A stretch of DNA of 13,279 bases from JAGVXD01 sp964554415 (GTDB taxonomy: Archaea > Nanobdellota > Nanobdellia > Pacearchaeales > GW2011-AR1): assembly GCA_964554415.1 (NCBI GenBank), contig CAZKON010000028.1, positions 1-13,279 of the forward strand, given 5' to 3'. Of this stretch, positions 1 through 5,741 are shown one piece after another. Made by a program: the position numbers and the translations under genes. The notes beneath the pieces were generated by a model that worked only from the letters and a program-made list of their open reading frames with translations, did not search any database and had not been told where the DNA came from. Numbering within the stretch: the stretch's first letter is position 1; each line of letters begins with the position of its first letter.

Positions 1-12
1 ATTCCCGTGATA

Positions 13-51
13 GATAATTCGCAAACAAGTCATACAATCAAGCGAATTATC
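13..51. repeat. 10-bp perfect inverted repeat, 19-nt spacer
   Basis: GATAATTCGC at 13-22 is the exact reverse complement of GCGAATTATC at 42-51. Pairing extends a little outward (10-54) with one mismatch. No gene is visible around it. It may belong to the 3' end or operator region of something beyond the left edge of the window. Its function is unknown. Confidence 0.5.
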
Positions 52-101
52 CATAATTCCTGCGATAACCCTTCTTATCATCCCCTCCACCTGTCAGACC
101 A

Positions 102-129
102 TAGCTTCAGAAAGCTAAGTTCTTTTTTT
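102..129 (+). terminator. hairpin plus T-tract, possible terminator of an upstream + strand gene
   Basis: TAGCTT (102-107) and AAGCTA (112-117) form a 6-bp stem with a 4-nt loop, followed five bases later by a run of seven T (123-129). Archaeal termination mainly needs the T-run, so this could end a transcript entering from the left of the window. The upstream gene is not visible, so this is moderate evidence at best. Confidence 0.35.
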
Positions 130-176
130 CTGTCAGTATATCCGGATACTACAAATATCCGAATAAGGACGATACA

Positions 177-184
177 TTTAAATA
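177..184 (+). promoter_or_regulatory. TATA box of the Lsm gene
   Basis: TTTAAATA is centred about 25 nt before the ATG at 206. Archaeal transcription starts about 25 nt downstream of the TATA centre, so the mRNA would begin at or next to the start codon (leaderless). A 10-bp palindrome, TATCCGGATA at 139-148, lies about 30 nt further upstream and could be an operator. Confidence 0.6.
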
Positions 185-205
185 CGCCGCATGTAAAAGC
201 AGAGT

Positions 206-451
206 ATGGTGAATAAAATAGAGAGACCGCTTGACTTGCTCAATGCATCAAAGGGAAAAGAAGTTCTGGTGCATCTCAAGGGTGAGAAGCAGTATGTTGG
301 CACACTTATGGCATTTGATATCCATATAAATATAGTTCTTGACAATGCGAAGGAGATGCAAGATGGGCAGGTTAAGAAAAATATTGGCCTTACTTTCCTG
401 CGTGGCGACACGATTATCTTTATTTCACCTGCTGCAACTAGTTTGAAGTGA
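206..451 (+). CDS. archaeal Sm-like (Lsm) RNA-binding protein
   Basis: An 81-residue protein of the usual Lsm length. The Sm1 motif is visible at about residues 18-48, including GTLMAFDIHINIVLDNA, which matches the family pattern G-x-L-x-x-F/Y-D-x-H-x-N-x-V-L. The Sm2 motif is LRGDTIIFISP at residues 65-75, matching the I/L-R-G-D/N core. Archaeal Lsm proteins form six- or seven-membered rings that bind U-rich RNA and help in RNA processing and turnover; by family, that role is expected here in the cytoplasm. The start at 206 fits a TATA box about 25 nt upstream, giving a leaderless message. The gene converges on tRNase Z with only 24 nt between stop codons. Confidence 0.93.
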   Translation: MVNKIERPLDLLNASKGKEVLVHLKGEKQYVGTLMAFDIHINIVLDNAKEMQDGQVKKNIGLTFLRGDTIIFISPAATSLK

Positions 452-475
452 TTGACAATTTGGATAGAGAACTCA

Positions 476-1372
476 TTAAATCTTTAGAGTATCAAAGTCC
501 TTAACAATACTTGTGTTTTTGAATACTTTCTTTGCTTCTGACAAAATTATTTCTGGGGCATGCTCGTAGCGTTGTGAGATATGGGTGAGAATAAGAGATT
601 TTACCTTGGCTTTTTTGGCAATGGTTGCTGCGTCTACTGATGTGAGATGCAGATATTCTTTTGCTTTTTCCTTTTCTTCATTAGAGAAGGTTGACTCGCA
701 GATTAAGAGGTTTGAGTTTTTTGCCAGCTTAATTGCAGCATCTGTCAAACATGTGTCGAGAATTATTGTGATTTTCTTCCCTTTTTCAATATATGAAACA
801 TCTTTTGCTCTGATTTTCTTCCCTTCAAAAACTATATCTTTCCCTGCCTGCAGCTCGCCAAGTTGCGGAGTATTTGGGAGCTTGAGCTTTCTTAGTTTTG
901 CTTTATCTAGCCTGCGACGGTCTTTTAGAATTATAGAATATGCATTCGTAGGTGTGCCATGATTCATTGCTGCTGCTTCAATACAATAAGATGGCGTGTT
1001 AACGAAGATATCGAAAACTTCGTGAGCTTGTATTGAGATTTTGAATTCGCGGAATATATCCTGAAGAAGATTTATATATTTAGAAGTGTTTCTTGGACCA
1101 TAAATTTCCAATCTTTTTGTATAGTCAGCCATTGCCAGCGTTTGGAACAAGCCAGGAATGCCTAAAACATGGTCGCCGTGCCAGTGTGTTATAAGCAGGC
1201 GTGTCAGGCGGGCAGGACTGAGCCCTGCAATTTTGAACTGCCTTTGTGTGCCTTCTCCACAATCTAAGAGTATATGTTCATTTAGAAATTCAATTAGGAT
1301 TGCTGTGTGGTTGCGCAATTTGGTTGGAACTGCGTTGCCTGTACCAAGAAACGTAATTGTGAATTGTTCCAT
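476..1372 (-). CDS. rnz: ribonuclease Z (tRNA 3'-processing endonuclease)
   Basis: A 298-residue metallo-beta-lactamase-fold protein. The zinc-binding motif HWHGDH is at residues 63-68, with further ligand candidates at H138 (MNHG), D206 (LDT) and H264 in LTHISQRY, the order expected of short-form tRNase Z. LGTGNAVPT near residue 9 is also typical. The family cuts the 3' trailer from pre-tRNA just after the discriminator base. An upstream in-frame ATG at 1412-1414 would add 14 residues. I prefer 1372 because the family motif begins there and a TATA-like box sits about 27 nt upstream. The gene is divergent from the membrane-protein gene at 1446, and it lies near a tRNA gene with a duplicated 3' end. 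Confidence 0.94.
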   Translation of the reverse strand: MEQFTITFLGTGNAVPTKLRNHTAILIEFLNEHILLDCGEGTQRQFKIAGLSPARLTRLLITHWHGDHVLGIPGLFQTLAMADYTKRLEIYGPRNTSKYINLLQDIFREFKISIQAHEVFDIFVNTPSYCIEAAAMNHGTPTNAYSIILKDRRRLDKAKLRKLKLPNTPQLGELQAGKDIVFEGKKIRAKDVSYIEKGKKITIILDTCLTDAAIKLAKNSNLLICESTFSNEEKEKAKEYLHLTSVDAATIAKKAKVKSLILTHISQRYEHAPEIILSEAKKVFKNTSIVKDFDTLKI

Positions 1373-1393
1373 AATGAGCAAAACAGATATCCG

Positions 1394-1405
1394 TTTATAT
1401 ATATT
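1394..1405 (-). promoter_or_regulatory. TATA box of tRNase Z
   Basis: On the minus strand this reads AATATATATAAA, centred about 27 nt upstream of the ATG at 1372. It sets the start codon of the gene, because the longer reading frame would begin upstream of the predicted transcription start. Confidence 0.55.
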
Positions 1406-1416
1406 CCTAAGCAAAC

Positions 1417-1424
1417 TTTATAAG
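1417..1424 (+). promoter_or_regulatory. TATA box of the 1446 membrane-protein gene
   Basis: TTTATAAG is centred about 25 nt before the ATG at 1446, consistent with leaderless transcription. It lies back to back with the tRNase Z TATA box, so the two divergent promoters occupy only about 70 bp. Confidence 0.55.
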
Positions 1425-1445
1425 AACTTGTTGCGTGATGAATAC

Positions 1446-2036
1446 ATGATACATAGACAGGTAAAGTGGTTCTTTGGTATTTTCCTGTTTATCACAGGCG
1501 CGCTTTTCGCATTGCAAGTTTTTTCATTTGGAGGTATCACTGGAGGGAGCGTCCGTGATCAGGAAGAGTCGTTAGCAATATCTGAGCTTACAGCTGTGCG
1601 TGAACCTATGTTTGTGTATGTCTCTTTTTCTGTTCAAAGCCCAAAGAATCAGGTGCAGATAGTTTATTCTTTAGATAATCAAGGAGAGAATATTCGTACG
1701 GGTGAATTTAGCGCAGTAGTTCAATCTGGAAGAGCTGAGAGGCAGAGTTTTCGTATTGCTTTGCCTGAAAATGCACAAGATGAGCTTTTTGTAACTGTAA
1801 GCGTAAGCGATGGTGCTTCTTTGGCTTATGAGCGAGCGAGTGTTGGGGAAATTGGAGCGAGAGATAATAAACCTGTAGTTTCCAGCTCATTTGTTTCATT
1901 GCTTGGTTTTATTATAATTGGGTGCTTTGTCATGGTGTATTTTGTCTTTCAGCATACGCACCGAAGGCACCTGCGTTTATTTGCGCATCATGCAGGAAAT
2001 CATCTGGCATTTCGTTCTCGTGCATCTCCACTTTGA
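1446..2036 (+). CDS. two-span membrane protein with His-rich cytoplasmic tail, function unknown
   Basis: I do not recognise this 196-residue protein. Visible parts are an N-terminal membrane span (about residues 8-28), a mostly beta-strand-like external domain (about 50-130), a second span (about 149-168) and a short tail with six histidines among residues 170-186 (H170, 172, 175, 181, 182, 186) plus several arginines. The open frame extends upstream across tRNase Z, but the start at 1446 matches the TATA box at 1417-1424, and the longer part is antisense to a real gene. The stop comes just before the tRNA promoter. In another forward frame the tail region reads APKAPAFICASCRK, which contains a CxxC, so a frameshift in the last 25 codons is possible but not shown. 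Confidence 0.7.
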   Translation: MIHRQVKWFFGIFLFITGALFALQVFSFGGITGGSVRDQEESLAISELTAVREPMFVYVSFSVQSPKNQVQIVYSLDNQGENIRTGEFSAVVQSGRAERQSFRIALPENAQDELFVTVSVSDGASLAYERASVGEIGARDNKPVVSSSFVSLLGFIIIGCFVMVYFVFQHTHRRHLRLFAHHAGNHLAFRSRASPL

Positions 2037-2042
2037 CGTTGC

Positions 2043-2051
2043 TTTTAAATA
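2043..2051 (+). promoter_or_regulatory. TATA box of tRNA-Arg
   Basis: TTTTAAATA is centred about 28 nt before the 5' end of the tRNA at 2075. This is the spacing expected for an archaeal tRNA promoter starting at or a few bases before the mature end. Confidence 0.55.
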
Positions 2052-2074
2052 CTCTTCAGACAACAGAGAAATAA

Positions 2075-2149
2075 GCTCCCGTAGCTCAGCCCGGATAGAG
2101 CGCTTGCCTTCTAAGCAAGGGGTCGCAGGTTCAAATCCTGTCGGGAGCG
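2075..2149 (+). tRNA. tRNA-Arg (anticodon UCU)
   Basis: A full cloverleaf can be read. The acceptor stem is GCTCCCG (2075-2081) with CGGGAGC (2142-2148) and G as discriminator at 2149. The D arm has GCTC/GAGC. The anticodon stem is CTTGC/GCAAG (2103-2107 and 2115-2119) with loop CTTCTAA, giving anticodon UCU at 2110-2112, which reads AGA/AGG as arginine. The T stem is GCAGG/CCTGT with loop TTCAAAT. The variable loop has 5 nt. No intron is present and CCA is not encoded. The last 16 nt of the gene plus 11 nt of trailer are repeated exactly 80 bp downstream. Confidence 0.95.
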
Positions 2150-2162
2150 TCCGGATTTGAAC
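2129..2162. repeat. 10-bp inverted repeat spanning the tRNA T arm and the 3' trailer
   Basis: GTTCAAATCC (2129-2138, the T-loop/B-box sequence of the tRNA) is the exact reverse complement of GGATTTGAAC (2153-2162) in the trailer, with 14 nt between. In the precursor RNA the trailer could pair with the T arm in competition with the cloverleaf. It may instead be a recombination site arranged symmetrically about the 3' end of the tRNA. Confidence 0.6.
2134..2160 (+). repeat. direct repeat copy 1: tRNA-Arg 3' end plus trailer (27 bp)
   Basis: This 27-bp stretch covers the last 16 nt of tRNA-Arg and 11 nt of trailer. It recurs without a mismatch at 2214-2240. The arrangement resembles attL/attR of an element integrated at the 3' end of a tRNA gene. 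Deleting one repeat unit (80 bp) would leave an intact tRNA with the same trailer. Confidence 0.75.
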
Positions 2163-2163
2163 A

Positions 2164-2211
2164 CACTGAGAACAAGAAATTCTCAGTGCCATTCAACTCT
2201 GACGAGTTGAA
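2164..2211. repeat. two perfect hairpins between the tRNA 3'-end repeats
   Basis: CACTGAGAA (2164-2172) and TTCTCAGTG (2180-2188) form a 9-bp stem with a 7-nt loop. TTCAACTC (2192-2199) and GAGTTGAA (2204-2211) form an 8-bp stem with loop TGAC. GGATT (2153-2157) and AATCC (2214-2218) could close both hairpins into a three-way junction. No T-run follows, so this does not look like a simple terminator. No open reading frame of interest is present in this 53-bp spacer. Confidence 0.6.
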
Positions 2212-2213
2212 GG

Positions 2214-2240
2214 AATCCTGTCGGGAGCGTCCGGATTTGA
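2214..2240 (+). repeat. direct repeat copy 2: displaced tRNA-Arg 3' end
   Basis: This copy is identical to 2134-2160. It contains a second acceptor 3' strand (CGGGAGC, 2222-2228) but no matching T-stem 5' strand, so it cannot form a second tRNA by itself. It ends 12 bp before the stop codon of the platform-protein gene on the other strand. Confidence 0.75.
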
Positions 2241-2252
2241 GGCACGCCAAGA

Positions 2253-4400
2253 TTATGAAATCCCTCTAAGAGCAACTGCCGCTAAGATTGTAAGTGCGAG
2301 GACGGCTACAAGTGCTGTGCTGATATATAATAAGATTCCTGCTTTGAGATAACGCGCCCGCTCGTACTTTTCTTTGAGCTGGTCGCGCCCTGCATCTACT
2401 GTAACCAATGCGGTTGTGAGAATAAAAATAATTTCTATGATATATATCCCAATTGTAATTTGAAGGAAATAAGGCGGAATCATTTCTTTGACTTGGAAGA
2501 GACTTCCGATTGTACTCAATGAACCGAGAGCTGTATCTGAGGATGATGTCAGTGCCTGCAGGGATTCCAGCTTTGTAAGGATTGTAGCAATCATGGCTGC
2601 AAGGCCTACGATGATGCCTGCCAATAGTGGGGCTAGGAAAGTCATGTTTGACTTCATATCAGAAACAATTTCTGCAAGCAAATCACGCAGGCGCTGATTT
2701 ATTTTTTGAATATTCTTTACGTATTCTGATATTGACATAAGAGAGCGGGCGGCAATCTGAAGACCTTTTTTGACTGATTCTGTCAGGATACGCATGGATG
2801 TTGCAATGAGGGCTGAAGGGTAGAAGATTATTGCCCCTCTTTTCTTGTCAAAAATTGCGCGATCTAGGGACATGCCAAGCTGTTGTATGTTTTGGTTTAC
2901 GAGAGCGAAGAAAGACTGTGTCTTCTGACCTTGTGTTGACTGGGCAACTTTCGCGAATGCAATTTCTGCAGGAATACCATCGCCTAGGCGATTGCTTAGC
3001 TGGAATAGTGATGTTGTGAATTCTTCTTCTAACTGTCTTGTGTCTTCACGTGCAGTAATCATGGCTTTTGTTTTTAGAGTATAAACTCTGGAGAAATACA
3101 ATCCAAAACCTAAGGGGACGCAGAGACTTAAGAGCATTGCCAGAGGCCCAAACGGACCAATCTTTCCTCCATTATTTCCTTCAGTGAATCCAAAAATCTT
3201 AAGATCTTCGAGAAAAGGAATGCCTAATTCTCCGAATGTGTAATCGTTTTGTAAACCTAATGCATCTGTAAGCGCAGTGAGCTGGAAAATCCAAGGAAGA
3301 AGAGCTAAGAAGAGCAGGGGCAGGAGAATCCAGAGGCTTGAAAACCAGGGCTTTCTGTCAATATAAGTTGGATAGAGCGGATTCAATTCTAATACTGATG
3401 ATTCCCCATGACCTCCAGGCCTTTTAAGCAGGACCGAGGTTGTGAGATACCAGACGAAGAACGGGACAATGACATTAAACATGAGCACGACATGATACCA
3501 TCTTATTAGACCTCCGAGAAGTGTTGAAGCGAGAGGCAGAAGTGCAAGCGCCAGAGTTGGAAGGATAATGCCCAGCATGTAAATATTTGTCAAGGGCGAG
3601 CGAATTTCTCTGGAATACTTAAGCATTTTTTCATAGACTCCATCAAGAATAACCTGCAACGCTTTTTCAAGAATAGATACTCTCTGTGCTTCTGAAGGCT
3701 CATAAAGTGATGATTCAACAAGGTGCATCGCTTCTGTAAATTCAGGAGCATCGAACCGCCATCTTTCCAAATATGCGTCAAGAGATTGTTTGATTGTTGA
3801 GTAACGTGTGATTTCTACATCATAAAAGACTTTCTTGAAATCAAGAGCTAATGGGCCTTCAAGATGTTCAGCGGCAAAGGCTATTGCCCTTTCTAGATTT
3901 GATGTGTGTTTCATATAGACAACGACATACAAAATTGCCGGAACCATTTGTGCAGAAGCTTTCAGGCGCCAGGCTGTTGCGAGTCTCTGCGGAAGCATCT
4001 TAACATATGAGAAAACGAATAGCGCCGCGATAACTCCGAGAAAAAAGAAGAGCGCAGGAATTGTGTCAGTAATAAAGTAGATTGCTGTAGAGGCTAAGAG
4101 CGTGAGTACAATTATTCCCAGCAGAGAGATTAGAGCAAGTGCAAGCGCCTGACTCGGCGTAACTGCTATGTGTGCGTCGTCCAGCTGTTTTTGGAGGGCT
4201 GCTCTGTCTTTTTCTGCAATTTTAAGTTTAATAAGAGAACCTATTGATTGAGCAAAGCGCTCATAACGCGTTACATTTGGCAGCATTTCTTCTTTAAATT
4301 GGAGGTATTCTGCTGAAGCGCGAAAAGAATCTGCGCCTGTGTCTATGGCTTCCTCAATTTTTGCTCCGTACTTTTTAAGAATCTCTTTTGTGTCTGGCAT
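2253..4400 (-). CDS. type IV pilus/archaellum-type membrane platform protein (FlaJ/ArlJ- or TadC-like, two T2SSF domains)
   Basis: A 715-residue polytopic membrane protein. Two T2SSF (GspF-like) domains are visible, at about residues 150-290 and 455-610; a two-domain layout is typical of archaeal FlaJ relatives. About nine hydrophobic spans are seen (near 84-106, 113-132, 272-294, 304-326, 353-373, 418-437, 588-607, 645-667 and 687-709). The N-terminal 80 residues are hydrophilic and helical. By family, this is the inner-membrane core that couples a cytoplasmic ATPase to pilin assembly. It is divergent from the ten-gene pilin-like operon starting at 4492, which strongly suggests a shared machine. 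No ATPase gene is in the window. Closest TATA-like stretch: about 4438-4445, which would give a leader of about 15 nt. Confidence 0.85.
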   Translation of the reverse strand: MPDTKEILKKYGAKIEEAIDTGADSFRASAEYLQFKEEMLPNVTRYERFAQSIGSLIKLKIAEKDRAALQKQLDDAHIAVTPSQALALALISLLGIIVLTLLASTAIYFITDTIPALFFFLGVIAALFVFSYVKMLPQRLATAWRLKASAQMVPAILYVVVYMKHTSNLERAIAFAAEHLEGPLALDFKKVFYDVEITRYSTIKQSLDAYLERWRFDAPEFTEAMHLVESSLYEPSEAQRVSILEKALQVILDGVYEKMLKYSREIRSPLTNIYMLGIILPTLALALLPLASTLLGGLIRWYHVVLMFNVIVPFFVWYLTTSVLLKRPGGHGESSVLELNPLYPTYIDRKPWFSSLWILLPLLFLALLPWIFQLTALTDALGLQNDYTFGELGIPFLEDLKIFGFTEGNNGGKIGPFGPLAMLLSLCVPLGFGLYFSRVYTLKTKAMITAREDTRQLEEEFTTSLFQLSNRLGDGIPAEIAFAKVAQSTQGQKTQSFFALVNQNIQQLGMSLDRAIFDKKRGAIIFYPSALIATSMRILTESVKKGLQIAARSLMSISEYVKNIQKINQRLRDLLAEIVSDMKSNMTFLAPLLAGIIVGLAAMIATILTKLESLQALTSSSDTALGSLSTIGSLFQVKEMIPPYFLQITIGIYIIEIIFILTTALVTVDAGRDQLKEKYERARYLKAGILLYISTALVAVLALTILAAVALRGIS

Positions 4401-4462
4401 AGCTCTTTTTTATACTTTAAAGAAAGGCGAATGATGTTATAAATTGTGTGGTTGGAGCAATG

Positions 4463-4470
4463 TTAATAAA
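4463..4470 (+). promoter_or_regulatory. TATA box of the pilin-like operon
   Basis: TTAATAAA is centred about 25 nt before the ATG at 4492, predicting a leaderless first gene. The same octamer at 11391-11398 sits before the prepilin peptidase gene with identical spacing, so the two units could be expressed together. That is an inference from one shared box. Confidence 0.55.
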
Positions 4471-4491
4471 GCGTGGTAGTCTTAAAGAAAG

Positions 4492-4653
4492 ATGGCGTTG
4501 AGAAAAAAGGGAGATGTAGTGTGGGACCATGTGATTGTCTGGATTCTGGCATTGATTGTGCTGGCAGTCATTATATTTCTTTATTTTGCGCTTACTGACA
4601 AAGCATCTGGGGCTGCGCAGTTCTTAAAGAATTTGCTGAGGTTTGGTAAATGA
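4492..4653 (+). CDS. 53-aa class III signal peptide mini-protein, first gene of the pilin-like operon
   Basis: This 53-residue frame begins MALRKKGDVVWDHVIVWILA. RKKG followed by D and then a hydrophobic segment of about 20 residues (VIVWILALIVLAVIIFLYF) matches a class III (archaeal prepilin) signal peptide, with expected cleavage after Gly7. Only about 20 residues follow the helix, ending FLKNLLRFGK, so there is no room for a globular pilin head. The gene has a TATA box about 25 nt upstream and overlaps the next gene by ATGA. It resembles the 36-aa protein at 5618 in layout (W/F-D-x-V-I near the helix start). It could be a minor subunit or assembly adaptor; the function is unknown. Confidence 0.75.
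   Translation: MALRKKGDVVWDHVIVWILALIVLAVIIFLYFALTDKASGAAQFLKNLLRFGK
4638..4641 (+). promoter_or_regulatory. ribosome binding site (GAGG) for the 4650 gene
   Basis: GAGG ends 8 nt before the ATG at 4650. It supports that ATG as a coupled start inside the end of the upstream gene. This matters because an inserted palindrome directly follows the start codon. Confidence 0.5.
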
Positions 4654-5621
4654 TTCTTGACACATCGAGAATTACGTTTGCGCAATTCCCCCACTTTAAT
4701 TCATGGGCAAGCAAACGTAATTCTCGAGTGTGCTCAAGAACCAAGACATGCCGCCTGCTTCAGTGGGTGGTTCTTGACAAAAAGGGCATTGTAGCACAAC
4801 AACTTGTTATTCTGGTTTTAGTGATGTTCTTTTTAGTCCTTATGATTATGCTTTTTACACGAGCACAGACAGGACATTGGATACCTGATTTTATTCCTGA
4901 ATTCAATCAGACAGGAACAGGAAGAACTGAACTTGCGTTAGTAAGGTATGTGATTTCTGAAGACAGAGTTGATTACTACGACGGAGCGAATTGGCGCGCT
5001 TTTGGAGATATGGCACGGCAATTCAATGCAGAAACTACGGCTGACAATACTTATAACGGGGCTGTTTTAAAGCAGGAAATAAGAGCGCATTATTTTGATT
5101 TACGCGGGCAATTACGAAAGGCGGAAAACGTTGAATTCTACGACTTATTTGATGGTTATTACATTCGTATCAGCGAAGTCATAGCCCAGTCTTATGATGC
5201 GCCACAATCTTGGTGGGAGAGCCGCTTGACGCAGGATGTTGTTAACTATCTCTCAGGCGCGGTGCGACCTTTACAAAGAGGAGATGTGATGCTTGAGTTG
5301 TGGAAACATGGAGGAACGGGCGAAGCAGGACAATTGCAGGCAATTTATGTATTACGAGGAATTGCAGGCGAGATTTTACGCATCAGCCGAAGAGGCAGTG
5401 ATTTCTTTGATGAAAAAGTTGCTGCACGCGAGCTTGTACGAAGGAAGGCACTGGCTTGGAGAGAATCTGTATTGCAACAACCCATGCGTGTTACTTATAA
5501 GCTGGAAAGCGGAGAGGAGCAGATTAGTTATGTCTGCATGAAACGAACTACCGGAACAGAAGACTTAGTGGCTAGACTGGATAGGAATGTGGAAGTAAAT
5601 TCACGTTGTGAGGGAGCATGA
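4650..5621 (+). CDS. pilin-like class III signal peptide protein carrying an in-frame 39-codon insertion near its N-terminus
   Basis: A 323-residue protein. The class III signal is LDKKG at residues 42-46, followed by a hydrophobic helix (about 47-69) and an exported domain of about 250 residues of unknown fold with few cysteines. The leader is oddly long: 46 residues before the expected cleavage site, against 5-12 in the other nine proteins of the operon. Residues 5-43 come from a 117-bp insertion (4654-4770) flanked by TTCTTGACA repeats. Removing it gives MILDKKGIVAQQLVI, a normal leader. An alternative start is GTG at 4767 (giving MVLDKKG), but no good ribosome binding site precedes it. 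The ATG at 4650 overlaps the upstream stop and has GAGG 8 nt before it. The 3' end overlaps the next gene by ATGA. Confidence 0.78.
   Translation: MILDTSRITFAQFPHFNSWASKRNSRVCSRTKTCRLLQWVVLDKKGIVAQQLVILVLVMFFLVLMIMLFTRAQTGHWIPDFIPEFNQTGTGRTELALVRYVISEDRVDYYDGANWRAFGDMARQFNAETTADNTYNGAVLKQEIRAHYFDLRGQLRKAENVEFYDLFDGYYIRISEVIAQSYDAPQSWWESRLTQDVVNYLSGAVRPLQRGDVMLELWKHGGTGEAGQLQAIYVLRGIAGEILRISRRGSDFFDEKVAARELVRRKALAWRESVLQQPMRVTYKLESGEEQISYVCMKRTTGTEDLVARLDRNVEVNSRCEGA
4654..4770. mobile_element. 117-bp palindromic insertion with 9-bp direct repeats (MITE-like)
   Basis: TTCTTGACA at 4654-4662 recurs at 4771-4779. Within the segment, 4665-4681 and 4711-4727 are a perfect 17-bp inverted repeat. 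With CACA/TGTG and TTCTTGA/TCAAGAA outside it and two single-base bulges, the stem reaches 28 bp (4654-4740). A second, overlapping 10-bp pairing joins 4734-4743 with 4768-4777. The length is a multiple of three and no stop is introduced, so the host frame stays open. No transposase is encoded. It looks like a small non-autonomous element with target duplication, or the product of a template-switch event. Confidence 0.6.
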
Positions 5622-5728
5622 ATCAGCGAGGATGGGTTTTTGACAATGTGATTGATACTATTCTTTGGGTTGTTTTCTTCCTAGTTGCTGCAGGAGGGGT
5701 ATATTTGCTCTTGCAGAAATTGTTTTAA
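5618..5728 (+). CDS. 36-aa class III signal peptide micro-protein
   Basis: A 36-residue frame beginning MNQRGWVFDNVIDTILWVVF. QRG is the expected prepilin peptidase site (cut after Gly5), and the rest is a single hydrophobic helix ending YLLLQKLF. The mature product would be 31 residues, almost only helix. It overlaps the previous stop by ATGA (5618-5621) and GAGGGAG lies just upstream. The frame is easy to miss because it is so short. Its position inside a coupled operon and a leader of the same type as its neighbours support a real gene. It may act as a tip, adaptor or regulatory subunit; this is not known. Confidence 0.72.
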   Translation: MNQRGWVFDNVIDTILWVVFFLVAAGGVYLLLQKLF

Positions 5729-5741
5729 AGAGGCAAAACGT

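Noticed and set aside
7..216. 69-codon frame on the + strand before Lsm
   Set aside because: It runs through hairpins and the Lsm TATA box, has no ribosome binding site, and its composition is not protein-like.
585..962. 125-codon + strand frame opposite tRNase Z
   Set aside because: It lies wholly antisense to a gene with clear catalytic motifs and is Phe/Ser-rich as expected of a shadow frame.
1158..1445. Upstream extension of the membrane-protein frame
   Set aside because: It is antisense to tRNase Z and lies upstream of the TATA box at 1417-1424.
1977..2192. 71-codon minus-strand frame across the tRNA, containing GFEPATPCLEG
   Set aside because: This is the well-known false translation of the antisense strand of a tRNA gene.
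2164..2211. Hairpins after tRNA-Arg as a CRISPR-like or terminator structure
   Set aside because: The two stems differ in sequence and are not regularly repeated, so this is not a CRISPR array. No T-run follows, so it is not a simple terminator.
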